DNA of 64,000 nt from Lithodes maja (lineage: Eukaryota; Arthropoda; Malacostraca; Decapoda; Lithodidae). A model generated the notes under the pieces. That model ran no database searches, had not been told where the DNA came from, and saw only the letters and a program-made list of their open reading frames with translations. Position numbers and translations under genes: made by a program. Positions within the stretch are counted from its first letter, which is position 1. The number at the start of each line of letters is the position of its first letter. The stretch is from the NCBI GenBank assembly GCA_037953745.1, contig JBAKBP010001413.1, positions 1 to 64,000 of the forward strand, written 5' to 3'. This document shows positions 9,785 to 22,162 of this stretch, one piece after another.

Positions 9785-11593
9785 TGTGACGTTAACCACT
9801 CCGTTAGAACCGCATGGCTTGTCCTACAGTAACTCGCTAGGATCGTCAGGGCAGTGGATGGGGCTACAGTTTATGTATTAGAGTGTGCTTTATTTCATAT
9901 GAAAGCTTGTGTCATGGGCAGTCCAGAAAGGCTCTTTGTTTTCACCCATGTCAAGGCTTTATATATTTAATTGTAAAGTATAAATTATGTTTTATCATTA
10001 ACTAGTAATGATGGGATCTGGGAGAGAGAGAGAGAGAGTAGAACAGAGTGAGAGGGAGCAGGCAGTGTTTTTGTCCCGCTCGATGACGTCACGGCTGGCT
10101 GCCTCGTGGGGGTTGGTTGAGAGAGGTCCTTCCCATGCTGTTAGCTCCCTTGCTAGTGGCTAGAGGACTTGTAACCGCTTTTTTCCGACGCGGCTCGAGC
10201 TAGTGCGAGTATATAAATTATACAGTTCCTCGCCACTCTCTCCCTCAGATCTGGTTTCTAGAACGCATCTATCTCATCCCTTGATACCTGTCCCCTGCTC
10301 TGCACCTGAGAATCTTTTCCTCTGCCTATCTCTCTCATTTTCCATTCTTTCACCACCTTTTATTAATATTATACCCCCTCTGGTTAACTCTGCAAAATCA
10401 GCTTCATGCTGGCCAGTTGTATTGTGCGTTAAGGTCTGATATAACCTATGTATGTTTAGTTGTTAAGATAAGTTGATCACGAAGCATTGGTTAGCATCCA
10501 TATTGTTTAGTACCGCTTCCTATAATAATTAGTGTTCTGCTGGATTAGATAATGCTAGACTAGGAGTCTGATATTATAAGGTATTGTTTCCTATGAGTGC
10601 TGGCTTTAGGAAAAAGCTGCACGACATACCTGAGAACTGGAGTTGATTGAGTAAATTCTAGTCTGTGTGCCATTGAGAGTAGAGCATGCACGAGTGAGGG
10701 CTTTTTGCCTATACCATTCTGCACTGTTCTAGTCTCGATTGTTTGTCTTTGAGGTACGCCAGGAGAACGCTTAATACTTCGGTATTAAGGTTTCTCAAGA
10801 GAGCTACCCTTCCCTATAACGTAATATTTGACGCACAGACTTGAGATTTGCACTAGGCTATGCGGCATGCCATGCGCACCAGTATCTCGTATCATTAACT
10901 CTAGCTAGACTTTATCAATCATAGTAGACATTAAGTATATTAAACCAAGTACTCTTTTTATGCAACCCATTTATGATTACACAATCATTTCGCAGCCTAG
11001 TTTGATGTATGGAGACACAAACGACTTAGGCTCTTTTTGTTGATAGGAATACTGCATTGTCGTGGCGATTATTATTATTGTTGTAGTGTTTAGGATATTC
11101 TTGGCTCCGACGGCATTATATATTCGGCCCTTTTGTGTGCATAGCCTGCACGAGCATTGTTCCGCTGCCTGCCTTTTTGGGTTCCATTTCCGATACGAGC
11201 ATCTTTATAGCATCTAACATTTAAAGAAGATTCCTTGTTAGTGTTGAAGGACTTTAGTGCACTTTCTTTCATGCAAGAGTGCCTGACATTTATTGATTAA
11301 AGTAACGTAAGCTGTAACTTCTCTTACCACCTTACTTTGCATACCATAACCAAGCACCTTCGGTTATAGGTAGTAATAGGCTGTTTTCACATAACATTAA
11401 GCCTAGAGTAGACGCACATTTATTGAGAGTTTGATAGCCGATTATTGCATATAGAACTCTGTAGAGTATTTGTGTTCTTTGTTCACTGGGAATATACATC
11501 AGAGGTTGGATCTAGCGCTTTCCGTTGTAGCATTTATGCCATTACTAGTCCAATGAATAAGAGCCCTGATATATTTAAACCCCAGTCGTAACA
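9785..11593 (+). repeat. 3' LTR of element A
   Basis: 1809 bp, matching 3714-5512, followed at once by the target duplication CTGT at 11594-11597. Confidence 0.95.
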
Positions 11594-11597
11594 CTGT

Positions 11598-12711
11598 ATA
11601 TGAACATGTTATTTCATTGGTCACTACAAGACATACTTTGTCATTCCGAAATTACGTCTTCGCAATTCATTATGAACATCCTGATAGCAAATAAACATTT
11701 ATAAATGATTTTAATGTATTTATTCATCTTAGTCATTTATGAATATAAAATGTCTTTGTAAATGCCATAATCAAATGCGTAGAATCAACCTGAGCAACGC
11801 TTGATAATCATATAACTGCGAAAATCTAGTTTCGACCAGACTATAGGCATAGTATTGCATGAATCATGGTACACTATTTGTAGACGTAAATAAAAAACAA
11901 TAAGTTGGTAAATATATCCCTAAGGAACAAACAATGGTGTTATAATTTATTATGTTATATAATGGTGGAACGATCAATATTCAATATAGTAGGTGTGTGA
12001 AGTATGAATACAAAACCCATAGATTTTGTTCAACAATATTAGTACCGCGTCCATACACTAGATGGCGTTGGTTGCAGCCTCAAATTGATGCCAGACACTG
12101 CTCTCTATGGTATAATTTTTGTTTAAGCCTCAACCGATGGTGACCGTCATATGACGGGAGAGAGAATATTGGCCACCCCTGCGGTGCCCGTCATATGACT
12201 CGTGCCTTTTTATGGCCATTATGAGCGATGAGAGAGAGAGCGAGCGTTGCAAGAACAACAGGCAGGCTTGGTCCGCTCGCGACAGCGGCGGGAACCGCAC
12301 TGGGACCTACTGGCTACTGTATCGATCCTCAACCTACGTACCTCTCAAAATAAGGATAAATCCGGGTATATTACCTCATTTTAAGGTATTTTCACTTCCT
12401 GTTGCACAAGAACCCATTGTCGTACAAGGATCATTCAGATGTCATTGTAAAGCTCGTTTTTTGCGCTTTAGGTTATACAGTATACTTCGCCAATTTAAAT
12501 ATTACAGGTATATATAGTGCTGCTGCAAACAAAAAAGAATTATATAAATCATTATCATTTAATTATTCATGTAATTATTTATAATTACAATACACCAATA
12601 ATAACCACAAATGTATAGCATTATAGATTATAATATTTATACATTCCTTACTATTTTACAATTATCAAACTAATCCACTTCAGATATAGCATTCCTAACC
12701 ATTTGTAAAGG
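11598..12711. other. No gene seen; unassigned DNA with short palindromes
   Basis: Mostly AT-rich. The perfect palindrome CCGTCATATGACGG lies at 12144-12157 and a second GTCATATGAC copy near 12190, about 45 bp apart. A GC-richer patch follows at 12235-12320. No coding frame was recognised. Confidence 0.4.
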
Positions 12712-12714
12712 TCA

Positions 12715-13784
12715 CCGACATCGACCAAGACAAAAGATCAATACCCATCCTCCTTCCGCTTCAACAATATCGGTTAACATCTGTGGGACAGAGTTTACAA
12801 GCCATTGGCAATATATTGGAAGACGTCTCAAGTGTTCCCACTCGGCCACGGCATGGTTTTCAATGGCGGCTTGGCTTCTCTCATCCTGGAGATCCCAGGT
12901 CTTCACCATCATGACCCAAACATTTTTATGACGTTCACGTGAAACCATTTGGTTGGCTAGTCGATGACATCCATCTCAGGGTGCTCCTGGAACCATTCCC
13001 TTACCGCATAGCTTCTGTGTATGGGAGACCAATCATGCACACACTTGATAGGAGTTGGTGCTACAATGGTCTGTGCACAAAATAATGGCAACATTTCGTT
13101 CAGTATTGCAATATATTTACAGAGGTTAAGTTGCCAAGTCCTCCAGACGACAGCCATCCATAGAATAAAACGCTTGAGCGTCCACTCCTCGTTAGCTCTT
13201 GAATGTTTCTAGCTTCATACCTTGTATTCTGAGGGCACCAACAGAATTGAATCCTTGAAGCTTTTGTCAAGAATAATTTTTCATCTGTCCAAATTACTGA
13301 ATTCCAAAACTCTTCATCATATTCATACTGACTATAGCTCCTGGAAAATTCCAATCTTGAAATCTGGTTTTCTGGAGTCAGGGATTCTTTTCTCGCTGGG
13401 GTTGAACATCGTATTCCTGCTTTATTGAGATGACACCTTGTCGTCTCAGGGTAACATGGTAAATTTAGCTCCTGAGTAAAATCAACTGGTCTGTCCATAA
13501 TTGCATCAACAATCCGTTGATCATCCTCAGGAGTTGATTACGAGGACGACCACTTCTAGGATGGTTTACGACTGGCGAGAGATCCTTTGTTTTTCCTAGC
13601 GCCAGATCCATTTTCTAACAGTCTTTATGTTCAATCCATAGGCTCTAGCAATGGCTGCCTTGGTCATGCCAGTATTCCTCATGCCAATTATAGAGCCACG
13701 CTCACTGATGATGTCAGGGCGATCATCACGTCCCTTTGCCACAATTATTGTCCTCTGCTGAAGCCTTGCTCTATGTCGGTTCAT
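12715..13784 (-). pseudogene. Tc1-like transposase, decayed
   Basis: Read on the minus strand, the pieces follow the order of a Tc1/mariner-superfamily transposase. The first (13784-13596) has an N-terminal helix-turn-helix with GMTKAAIARAYGLNIKTVRKW. The second (13498-13100) carries AGIRCSTPARKESLTPEN and FWNSVIWTDEKLF, the latter holding the first catalytic Asp. The third (13157-12957) carries VHDWSPIHRSYAVREWF with the second Asp, then a stop where the WPxxSPDLNP block belongs. The last (12948-12712) has the NVWVMMV helix and C-terminal tail. Several frameshifts and at least one stop separate the pieces, and the third acidic residue is lost. A CACTGTATA-type end is possible near 13843-13853 on the minus-strand 5' side; a matching other end was not convincing. 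A cut-and-paste DNA transposon relic. Confidence 0.8.
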
Positions 13785-13889
13785 TCTGTAAAAATATAAA
13801 GAATGGGTTATTTTACAGCCATCAACTCAAACATGGACATAAGTTATACAGTGCCCACCTATCCAAGAAAGCCAAAGTGTAGAGCTGAG

Positions 13890-14290
13890 AGAAGATGTAA
13901 AGTCTTGAAAGAAATAGCGTAGTCACTGGAGATGGTTTGGCCATGTGTAACGTATGGGAAGCAAGAGAATGACTAAGATATTGTACGAGAGTGAGGTGGA
14001 AGGACAGATAGGGAGATGCAGACCAAGAATGAGGTGGAAGGATGAAGTTGAGAAGTATATGTTTGAAAGCGGGGTTGGATGGGAGGAGGGGCATTGGCTA
14101 ACAGTGAACAGAGGTGCATGGGGGCGATTCATTCGTGGCCACCCCTCGAGGAGAATTACGTCTGCCAGTAGATAGTTAGACTAGGATGACTAGTGGGGTT
14201 TGGTCGAAGAGGGTTACCCCTTCGTTATATAGAACAGGGCAACGGGACAATATCTTATCTATTTGTTCCTCCCTTGAATCCCATCATATG
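13890..14290 (+). pseudogene. LINE reverse transcriptase C-terminal tail
   Basis: A 74-codon open stretch at 13954-14175 reads ...GRCRPRMRWKDEVEKYMF and ends RGHPSRRITSASR. This is the RNA-directed polymerase tail seen after the RT domain in many invertebrate LINEs (compare the RYGHVQRM...KPPMEW tail at 52665-52938). Just upstream WRWFGHV is readable in another frame, so one frameshift is present. The RT catalytic domain is absent: a 5'-truncated copy. Confidence 0.65.
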
Positions 14291-17200
14291 CTTTCCCACA
14301 AAAAATTGTGAGTTATTATGGTGAACTAATGGGTAGTCATAAATAAGATTGATTACAATTAATCATCACTGAATTGTATTTGAAATTATGAAAACAGGGA
14401 GCAAGATCCTTACTGTGCAATGTTGGGGAACTTACTACTGCTCACATGGTGCCACATCGTCGCCTCATCACCTTTCCTCTTCAGAAGTGGAATGTTTATA
14501 TCCTGTTCACTCAAATATTCGAAACACGCTTCGAAAGATAGTCCATTGCCTTCCAGTTTGCATGATGGAAAATTGGGTCATTGCACACAGATCCCGCCCG
14601 TATACTTTGCACCACCAGTCAACTTGTCTGTCGTCGTCCGTCTGTCTGTCCGGAAACTCCTCCTAGACCGTTTGATGGATATTCACCAAATTTCACAGGT
14701 ATATCCATTTGGTCAATGCAAAGGTCAGTCAAAAAAAAAATTCCATTTAACTTAAGGGTTAAGGTCAAAGGTCAAGGTTAAAAATAAGGTAAATATTTCA
14801 TATTTTGTAGTTTTTACTCAAGTGTCTTCATTCTCACTATACAAGTTACTGGTAACCTTAATATTGTATTGACCAAATTTTAGGTAAATATTCTAAAGGA
14901 TAAGTTCAAAGGTCAAGGTCAAAGGTCAAAATAAGTTTTTCACAAGTATTTATTTTACTAAGAGTTAGATTCTCACTAGGCTTACCAGGTATATTCGGAA
15001 TACCTAAGCCAAGGTCATACAAGAAACTATACGATTCCATATGAAAGGTCAAGGTCAGAGGTCAAGGTCAAATAAATGGTCAATATGCTATTTTCTTTAC
15101 TTTTCATGCAAACTTCACAACATTTGGTAAGATAGTTGCACTTTAAATTAAAAGGAAAATGATACATTTGGAGACATCATAAAGGTCAAAGGTCACGGTC
15201 AACTATTCTATTAATATATATGAAACTAACTGATGGGTTTTAATGAAATTAGACATGCTTATTTGATATTCCGGGGCAATGTCAATGAAAACAAAAACAA
15301 ATACTCTAACTTAAAGGTCAAGCTCACTGGTCAAGGTCAAAGGTCAACTTTTACAATATATTTAACTTTTTACTCAGATATCTTCATTTTCACTATGCAA
15401 GTTACTGGTAACCTTGATATCGTGTTGCACACGTTTTAGATAAATATTCTAAAGGGTAAGGTCAAAGATCAAGGTCAAATTGTCAAAATAAGTTTTTCAC
15501 TATTATTTCTTATATAAATGTTTGATTTTCACTAGGCTTACCGTGTATATTCGGAATACCTAAGCCAAGGTCATACAAGAAGCTATATAATAACCAAATG
15601 AAAGGTCAAGGTCACAGGTCAAGGTGATATAAAAGGTCAATGTGCTATTTTTTTATTTTTCATGCAAACTTCACAACATGTGGTGAGATAGATGAACATT
15701 CAATGAAAAGGAAAATACTATATGTTGACATATTATAATAGAGGTCAAGATAAAGGTCAATGGTCAAGGTCAACTATTCTATCAATATATATGAAACTAA
15801 CTGATGGGTTTTGATGAAATTAGGCATGCTTATTTGATTTTCTTGGGCAATTCAATAAAACAAAACATGTACTCTTACATAAAGGTCAAGGTAACAGGTC
15901 AAGGTCAAAGGTCAACTTTTACTATATATTTTTTGTTTTTACTCAAATATTTTCATTTTCACCATACAAGTAACTGGTAACTTTGATATCGAATCACATA
16001 AATGTTAGATAAATATTCCAAAGGGTAAGGTCAAAGGTCAAAGTCAATGGTCAAAATAATGTTTTACTAGTATTTCTTATACTAACTGTTAGATTCTCAC
16101 TAGGCTTAATTACCATGTATATTTGGAATACCTAGGCCAAGGTCATATTAGAAACGATACAATTCCATATGAAAGGTAAAGGTCACAGGTCAATGTCAAA
16201 TAAAAGGTCAATATGCTATTTTCTTTACTTTTCATGCAAACTAAAAAAACAATTGGTGAGATAGTTGCACTTTAAGTGAAAATGAAAATAATAAATTTTG
16301 AGACATATCATGAAGGTCAAGATGAAGGTCAAAGGTCAAGGTCAACTATTCTAAAAAATATATATGAAACTAACTGATGAGTTTTAATGAAATTAGTCAT
16401 GCTTATTTGATTTTCCTGGGCAATGTCAATTGACAAAACAAATGTACTCTTACATAAAGGTCAAGGTCACAGGCAAGGTGAAAGGTCAACTTATATTTTG
16501 TATTGCCTAAATTTTAAATACATATTATATAGGGTTAAGTCAAAGTTCAAGGTCAAAGGTCAACATAGTTTTTTTTACTAGTATATATTTATTTTACTAA
16601 CTGTTAGATTCTCACTAGGCTTACCATGTATATTCGGAATACCTAGGCCAAGGTCATACAAGAAACTATTCAATTCCATATGAAAGGTCAAGGTCACAGG
16701 TCAAGGTCAAATAAAAGGTCGATATGCTATTGTCTTCACTTGTCATGCAAACTTCACACATTTTGATGAGATAGTTGCACTTTAATTGAAAAGATAAATA
16801 ATAAATGTTGAAACATATAAAGGTCAAGATAAAGGTCAACTATTCTATTAATATATATGAAACTAATTGATGGGTTTTAATGAAATTAGGCATGCTTATT
16901 TGATTTTCGTGGGGAATGACAATGTCAACAATTAGTATTTATTAAAAAAGATTACTAAAATTTTGGAAAACTTTTATGTGTTATGGCTTATTACTTAAAT
17001 ATCATATACTGTATATCAAATTTCATATACATATTGTAATAGTTAAGGTAAGAGGTCAAGGTCCAAACAAGAGTATTTGTCATTTTCCTAAACTCCTCCT
17101 AGACTGTTTATGGTATTGTCACCAAATTATACAGGCAAATTCAGTTGGTCAATGCAACGAACATCCAAATATATGTATTTTATTTTAAGTCAAAGGTCAA

Positions 17201-17957
17201 ATGTCAAGGTCACAGTATATGATCACTATTTGTAATCAATAAGTTTTCAACGAATTACATCGTATTCATAATGCTAGTTAATACGAACATTGCTGTTAAG
17301 CTAAGTAAATCCTTGATAAGAAATTCTAAGGTCGAAGGTCAAGGTCAAAGGTCAAGGTTAAAGGTCGAAATAGGATTTGTACTAGTATTTCCTATTTAAT
17401 GGAAGATTCTCATTAGGCATATCATGCATATTCGGAATGCCTAGACCAAGTTCATACAAAAATAAACATAATTCCATTTGATAGGTCAAAGTCACAGGTT
17501 AACGTCAAATATAAGGTTAATATTATGCTAATTGCTGTACTATTCATATAAACTTCACAACATTTGTTGAGACAGATGTGCTGTAAGGGAAAATTGAAAT
17601 GTTAAATTTTCAGACATCATGAAGGTCAAGATGAAGGTCAATTGTCAAGGTCAACTGTTCCTTTAATACCTCTGAAACTAACTGATGATCTTTAATGAAA
17701 TATTACACTCTTATTTGATTTTCTAGGGTTATATCACATCAAACAGAAATATAATCTTACATAAAAGTCAAGGTCACAGGCCAAGGTCAAAAGTTAACCT
17801 TCATCATAAACAAAATGTTTAATACTCAATCTTCAATAAGCTGACGACTGTTAGTTGAATTTTACTTAAATAACATATATTTCAATCATACATTATTATG
17901 TTACCTCCACCAACCGACTTTACTCCTAAACTCAATTAATTAAATCAACAAATACAT

Positions 17958-18031
17958 GTGGCAGTCCAGGGATTCGAACCTAGGATGCTCACACCGAAAT
18001 CCAGTGCATTTATCCATTGCGCTACGAAGAC
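17958..18031 (-). repeat. tRNA-like sequence (Arg TCG-like), SINE head or pseudogene
   Basis: On the minus strand it has an A-box-like TAGCGCAATGGATAAATGC, a B box GGTTCGAATCC, tRNA length and spacing, and TCG at the anticodon position. The acceptor arms (GTCTTCG against GGACTGC) do not pair, so it is not a working tRNA gene. It may be the head of a tRNA-derived SINE; no body or A-tail was recognised. Confidence 0.55.
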
Positions 18032-18116
18032 AGTTATAATACTTAAGGTTAAAGGTCAAAGTCAAAGAACAAAAGAAGAGCGTTAATAATTTTCTTTAAA
18101 CTCGTCCTAAGCTGTG

Positions 18117-18327
18117 TAACCCTTTGTGTACCGGTGATGTAATTTGTATTGTATATTAGCTATAATTAGACGATTTTGTGGAGCTTAAGAAGGATCTGTG
18201 GTAGTAAAAAGGGTTAATTAAGATAGTAGAAAGCTTGCTAATTATATGGAGGCCCTTCATAAACTAAATAAAATCGTCTTCATATCCAGTATGAAATAAA
18301 ACAAAGAGAAATGTACTGAACGGGTTA
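18117..18327. mobile_element. Small MITE inserted in the AGGTCA array
   Basis: The left end ACCCTTTGTGTACCGG and right end TACTGAACGGGT are inverted, as are internal blocks with AGACGATTTTGT and AAAATCGTCTTC. TA flanks both ends. The surrounding array sequence resumes across it, as seen by comparison with 17085-17150, where the same flank is uninterrupted. About 205 bp with no coding capacity. Confidence 0.7.
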
Positions 18328-18597
18328 CGTATCGTCACCCAATGTTGCTGGTAAATTTGGTTGGTCAATGCAACGATTGTCCAAATTTTGTGTTTTTGTT
18401 ATTCAAAGGTCAAGGTGCATGTTGAAGGTCACAGATTATGGTCACTATTTCTTTGTTATTTATATTTTAAATTTGAATTACACCATATTAAAAATGCTAC
18501 AAAATAGTGTTACGCTGACCGTATTATAGATAAATATTCCAATGGTTAAGATTCAATGTGATCATAAATGTAATTATAATTATACAGTATACAGTAT

Positions 18598-20410
18598 TGT
18601 TACGACTGAGGTTCAAATATATCAGGGCTCTTATTCATTGGACTAGTAATGGCATAAATGCTACAATGGAAAGCGCTAGATCCAACCTCTGATGTATATT
18701 CCCAGTGAACAAAGAACACAAATACTCTCCAGAGTTCTATATGCAATAATAGGTTATCAAACTCTCAATAAATGTGTGTCTACTCTAGGCTTAATGTTAT
18801 GTGAAAACAGCCTATTACTACCTATAACCGAAGGTGCTTGGTTATGGTATGCAAAGTAAGGTGGTAAGAGACGTTACAGCTTACGTTACTTTAATCAATA
18901 AATGTCAGGCACTCCTGCATGAAAGAAAGTGCACTAAAGTCCTTCAACACCAACAAGGAATCTTCTTTTAAATGTTAGATGCTATCAAGATGCTCGAATC
19001 GGAAATGGAACCCAAAAAGGCAGGCAGCGGAACAATGCTCGTGCAGGCTATGCGTAAAAAGGCAGGAGATATAATGCCGTCGGAGCCAAAAATATCCTAA
19101 ACGCCACAACAATAATCGCCACGACAATGCAGTATTCCTATCAACAAAAAGAGCCTAAGTCGTTTGTGTCTCAATACATCAAACTAGGCTGCGAAATGCT
19201 TGTGTAATCATAAACGGGTATGCATAAAAAGAGTAATTGGTTTAATATACTTAATGTCTACTATGACTGATAAAGTCTAGCTAGAGTCAATGATACGAGA
19301 TACTGGTGTGCATGGCATGCCGCATAGCCTAGTGCAAATCTCAAGTCTGTGCGTCAAATATTTCGTTATAGGGAAGGGTAGCTCTCTTGAGAAACCTTAA
19401 TACCGAAGTATTAAGCGTTCTCCTGGCGTACCTCAAAGACAAACAACCGAGCCTAGAACAGTGCCGAATGGTATAGGCAAAAAGCCCTCATTCGTGCATG
19501 CTCTACTCTCAATGGCACACAGACTAGAATTTACCCAATCAACTCCAGTTCTCAGGTATGTCGTGCAGCTTTTAACTAAAGCCAGCACCCATCGGAAACA
19601 ATACCTTATAGTATCAGACTCCTAGTCTAGCATTATCTAATCCAGCAGAACACTAATAATTAGAGGAAGCAGTACTGAACAATATGAATGCCAACCAATG
19701 CTTTGTGATCAACTTATCTTAACAACTAACATACATGGGTTATATCAGACCTTAACGCACAATACAACGGGCCAGCATGAAGCTGATTTTGCAGAGTTAA
19801 CCAGAGGGGGTATAATATTAATAAAAGGTGGTGAAAGATATGGAAAATGAGAGAGATAGGCAGAGGAAAAGGTTCTCAGGTGCAGAGAGGGGGACAGGTA
19901 TCCAAGGGATAAGAGGGATGCATTCTAGAAACCAGATCTGAGGGAGAGAGTGGCCAGAGAGCAGTATATATACTAGGACTAGTTCGAACCGCGTGGGAAA
20001 GTGGTAACAAGTCCTCTAGCCAATGCTAAAGAAGCTAGCTAAACATGACGTCACCAAGCATGGTAAAAAACTCCTTCAACGAATCCCCACGAGGCCAGCC
20101 AGCTATGACGTCATCGAGTATAGCAAAACACTGCAGGCCTCCCCACACTCTGTTCTACTCTCTCTCTCTCTCTCTCTCTCAACTCCTATCATTACTACTT
20201 AATGATAAAACATATACTTTGCAATTAAATATATAAAGCCTTGACATGGGTGAAAACAAAGAGCCTTTCTGGACTGCCCATGACACGAGCTTTCATATGA
20301 AATAAAGCACACAACAATACACCAACTGTAGCCACATCCACTGCCCTGGCGATCCTAGCGAGTCACGGTAGGACAAGCCATGCGGGTCTAACGGAGTGGA
20401 TAACGTCACA
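18598..20410 (-). repeat. Solo LTR of the element-A family
   Basis: The reverse complement matches the element-A LTR along its length, from TGTGACGTTATCC (20410) to CAGTCGTAACA (18598). It is flanked by the 4-bp direct repeat GTAT (18594-18597 and 20411-20414). No internal region is present, so this is the usual product of recombination between two LTRs. Divergence from the element-A LTRs is visibly larger than that between its own two LTRs. Confidence 0.93.
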
Positions 20411-20419
20411 GTATATACT

Positions 20420-20487
20420 CCCAGGCGGACATGAACCACCAACAGTCAGGACGAGTGTCCAAGCTTTTATCCACTACACAATACTAT
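20420..20487 (-). repeat. tRNA-like remnant beside the solo LTR
   Basis: On the minus strand TGTAGTGGATAAAAGC resembles an A box and GGTTCATGTCC a degraded B box at tRNA spacing. Similar in kind to 17958-18031. Not a functional tRNA. Confidence 0.35.
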
Positions 20488-20625
20488 TTGCAGAATTCTA
20501 GGTCGCAGAGTTGCGTATGCATTTTTTGTTCTTGTTTTTTTGGTAATGCGATAACTGCACACCTACATTATTTATAGAGGTGTCCAAAACCTCTTGTCCC
20601 ACGCATGAGGTAGCAGTAGGGTCCT

Positions 20626-20960
20626 TAACCCTTTCCCTGCGGGTGACGTTCTGGAACGCATAGGCAATTTACAACAATTTTAGCCCTTCGATTCGTATCG
20701 TCTTGACCTGAAGTTTATGTTTTCGTCTCCGTTTGTTTGTCTGTCTGTCTGTATACAAGATATCTCACAAGGTTTTAGACCGACTTTAACGAAAGTTGGT
20801 GGACTGATACAATATGTGGCAAGGAAGAGGAGATTTAAGTTAGGAGGCGATCTGGAGATTATCATGACAGATAGTGGACATTATGCGGGAAGGAAGAAGT
20901 GATTCAATTTAGAAGGCGATCAGGATCATATCCTAGAATCCAGATCCAAAAGATAATTCA
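20626..20960 (+). repeat. Dispersed repeat with GTCT-rich core
   Basis: It starts TTAACCCTTTCCC and then carries GTTTGTTTGTCTGTCTG, ACAAGATATCTC and TTTTAGACCGACTTTAACG, with a GGCGAT-containing block near 20842 repeated near 20917. A GTCT-rich stretch followed by ACCAAATTTCAC at 14630-14690 has a similar style. It looks like a dispersed invertebrate repeat; the right end was not located. Confidence 0.4.
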
Positions 20961-21951
20961 TGTCTATAATTTGTATGGTATAGGTATAAGGTATGCGATC
21001 TACCAAGTGCCCCTCTAGTTTACTTATACAGTATATCCTGTAAACCAACACTATATTAACCTAGCATATCCTAAGCCGACCTTATCTAACCTAGCATATA
21101 CCTTGCCTAATTAATCTCGTATAATTTAGTGGAGTAGGCTTATTGTAAACAATTTGGGTTCTCTAAAGTAAGGTAATCGTAGGATAGGTTTAAGGAAGAC
21201 TGAGTTACACATTAATGTATTATAGGTGGCCGCCACGTTCTAAGGGTAAACCTTATACGAAGCAGAATATAATAAATGGATAAAGGAAAAGGACATATTG
21301 ATATTAGGGAATATTGAATAGCAATACAAGAATGATATACGAGAGAATGAAAGTGAAATACAGAATAATGACGAAATAATGTAGAAACTTATAATGCATA
21401 AGAAAACATAACCAAGGCAAATAAAAATACACTAACGTCTACGGTTGGAGTGTAGGTGCTGTTATATAACGTATAAACTATGAGAGAGAGGGAGAAGGGT
21501 AGTATGTGCGTATTTGAATTATAATACGATAGAGAAACAGTCGGAGCGAGAGAGAGAGAGAGGTGTGGAATTTTAGTTTAGGGGTAAACGTGGGGGTAAG
21601 GTAACTACCGTAATACCTTGTTTCTACACCCTCCTACTCTGCCATCTGTAACACCCTCCCTGTCCATCCTCTTCCTCTGGCTGGCACCCTATATCAAGGG
21701 TTACCGAGCAATAAAAAAAAAATAAAAAAACAGTGCATTCTAATTGGCGCTTTCACGTGGGGGGGGGGGGGGGGGGGCGTCCGTGACTTTTTATAAGTAA
21801 CTGTACACCCAGAGGTGAAAGCCGCTGGCCAGGGGTAGGAAGGAGTAACAGTCAGGTACTACCCCGTTCCTACTACCTGAGTTAGTGGTAGTAAAGGTTA
21901 ACCCCTGGCTATCGACATTCACTTCTGAGTATATTTGCGTATAGTAGCATT
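20961..21951. other. No gene seen; low-complexity tracts
   Basis: It contains CTAACCTAGCATAT-type short duplications near 21055-21105, a short GA run near 21548, and a 19-base G run at 21759-21777. No coding frame was recognised. Confidence 0.5.
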
Positions 21952-22162
21952 TACAAAGGAGTACAAAGGAAATCAAGCAACAACAGATCTAGTGACCCTT
22001 CTAGGCTGCTTGTCCTCCAAAACACTGAGGATCAAGTGTCCAAACAGTGGTTTAGAGTGGGTAAGGGAACATTGGAAAGGGAACTACTGCCCTGCCACTA
22101 ACGTGGCAGGACTAGGAAGTTAGTAGGGGACATAGGGGTTAGTAACTGAGGGGAGGATAAAG

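Larger units (their letters stand above)
3714..11593 (+). mobile_element. Ty3/gypsy LTR retrotransposon A (Gmr1-like order)
   Basis: The element begins TGTGACGTTAACC and ends CAGTCGTAACA. It has two LTRs of about 1.8 kb, a primer-binding site right after the 5' LTR, a polypurine tract right before the 3' LTR, and one long internal frame. A 4-bp target duplication CTGT flanks it (3710-3713 and 11594-11597). By eye the LTRs differ at roughly 30 positions in 1.8 kb, so the insertion is not brand new. Domain order in the internal frame is gag, protease, integrase, RNase H, with no polymerase palm. Integrase upstream of the RT/RNase H region is the Gmr1-type order within Ty3/gypsy, and sister element B at 38.7 kb shows it more fully. 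The missing polymerase means it is non-autonomous. Confidence 0.95.
14600..18530. repeat. Tandem array of about 560-bp units rich in AGGTCA
   Basis: The landmark ACTAGGCTTACC (or a variant) recurs at 14975, 15531, 16099, 16614 and 17412, giving spacings of 556, 568, 515 and 798 bases. Each unit also carries TATTCGGAATACCTA, CCATATGAAAGGTCAAGGTCA and ATATATGAAACTAACTGATG in fixed order. Dozens of AGGTCA hexamers occur, mostly on the plus strand and spaced 0-1 base apart. The array begins after a (GTCT)n-like stretch near 14635 and fades near 18530. A MITE (18117-18327) and a tRNA-like sequence (17958-18031) lie inside it. No coding frame is present. AGGTCA is the nuclear-receptor half-site, but here it is most simply a satellite motif. 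Confidence 0.85.

Noticed and set aside
11592..11620. CACTGTATA next to the 3' LTR as the left terminus of the Tc1-like element
   Set aside because: The resemblance to the candidate end near 13850 is short, part of it is the LTR target duplication, and the distance to the transposase is too long.
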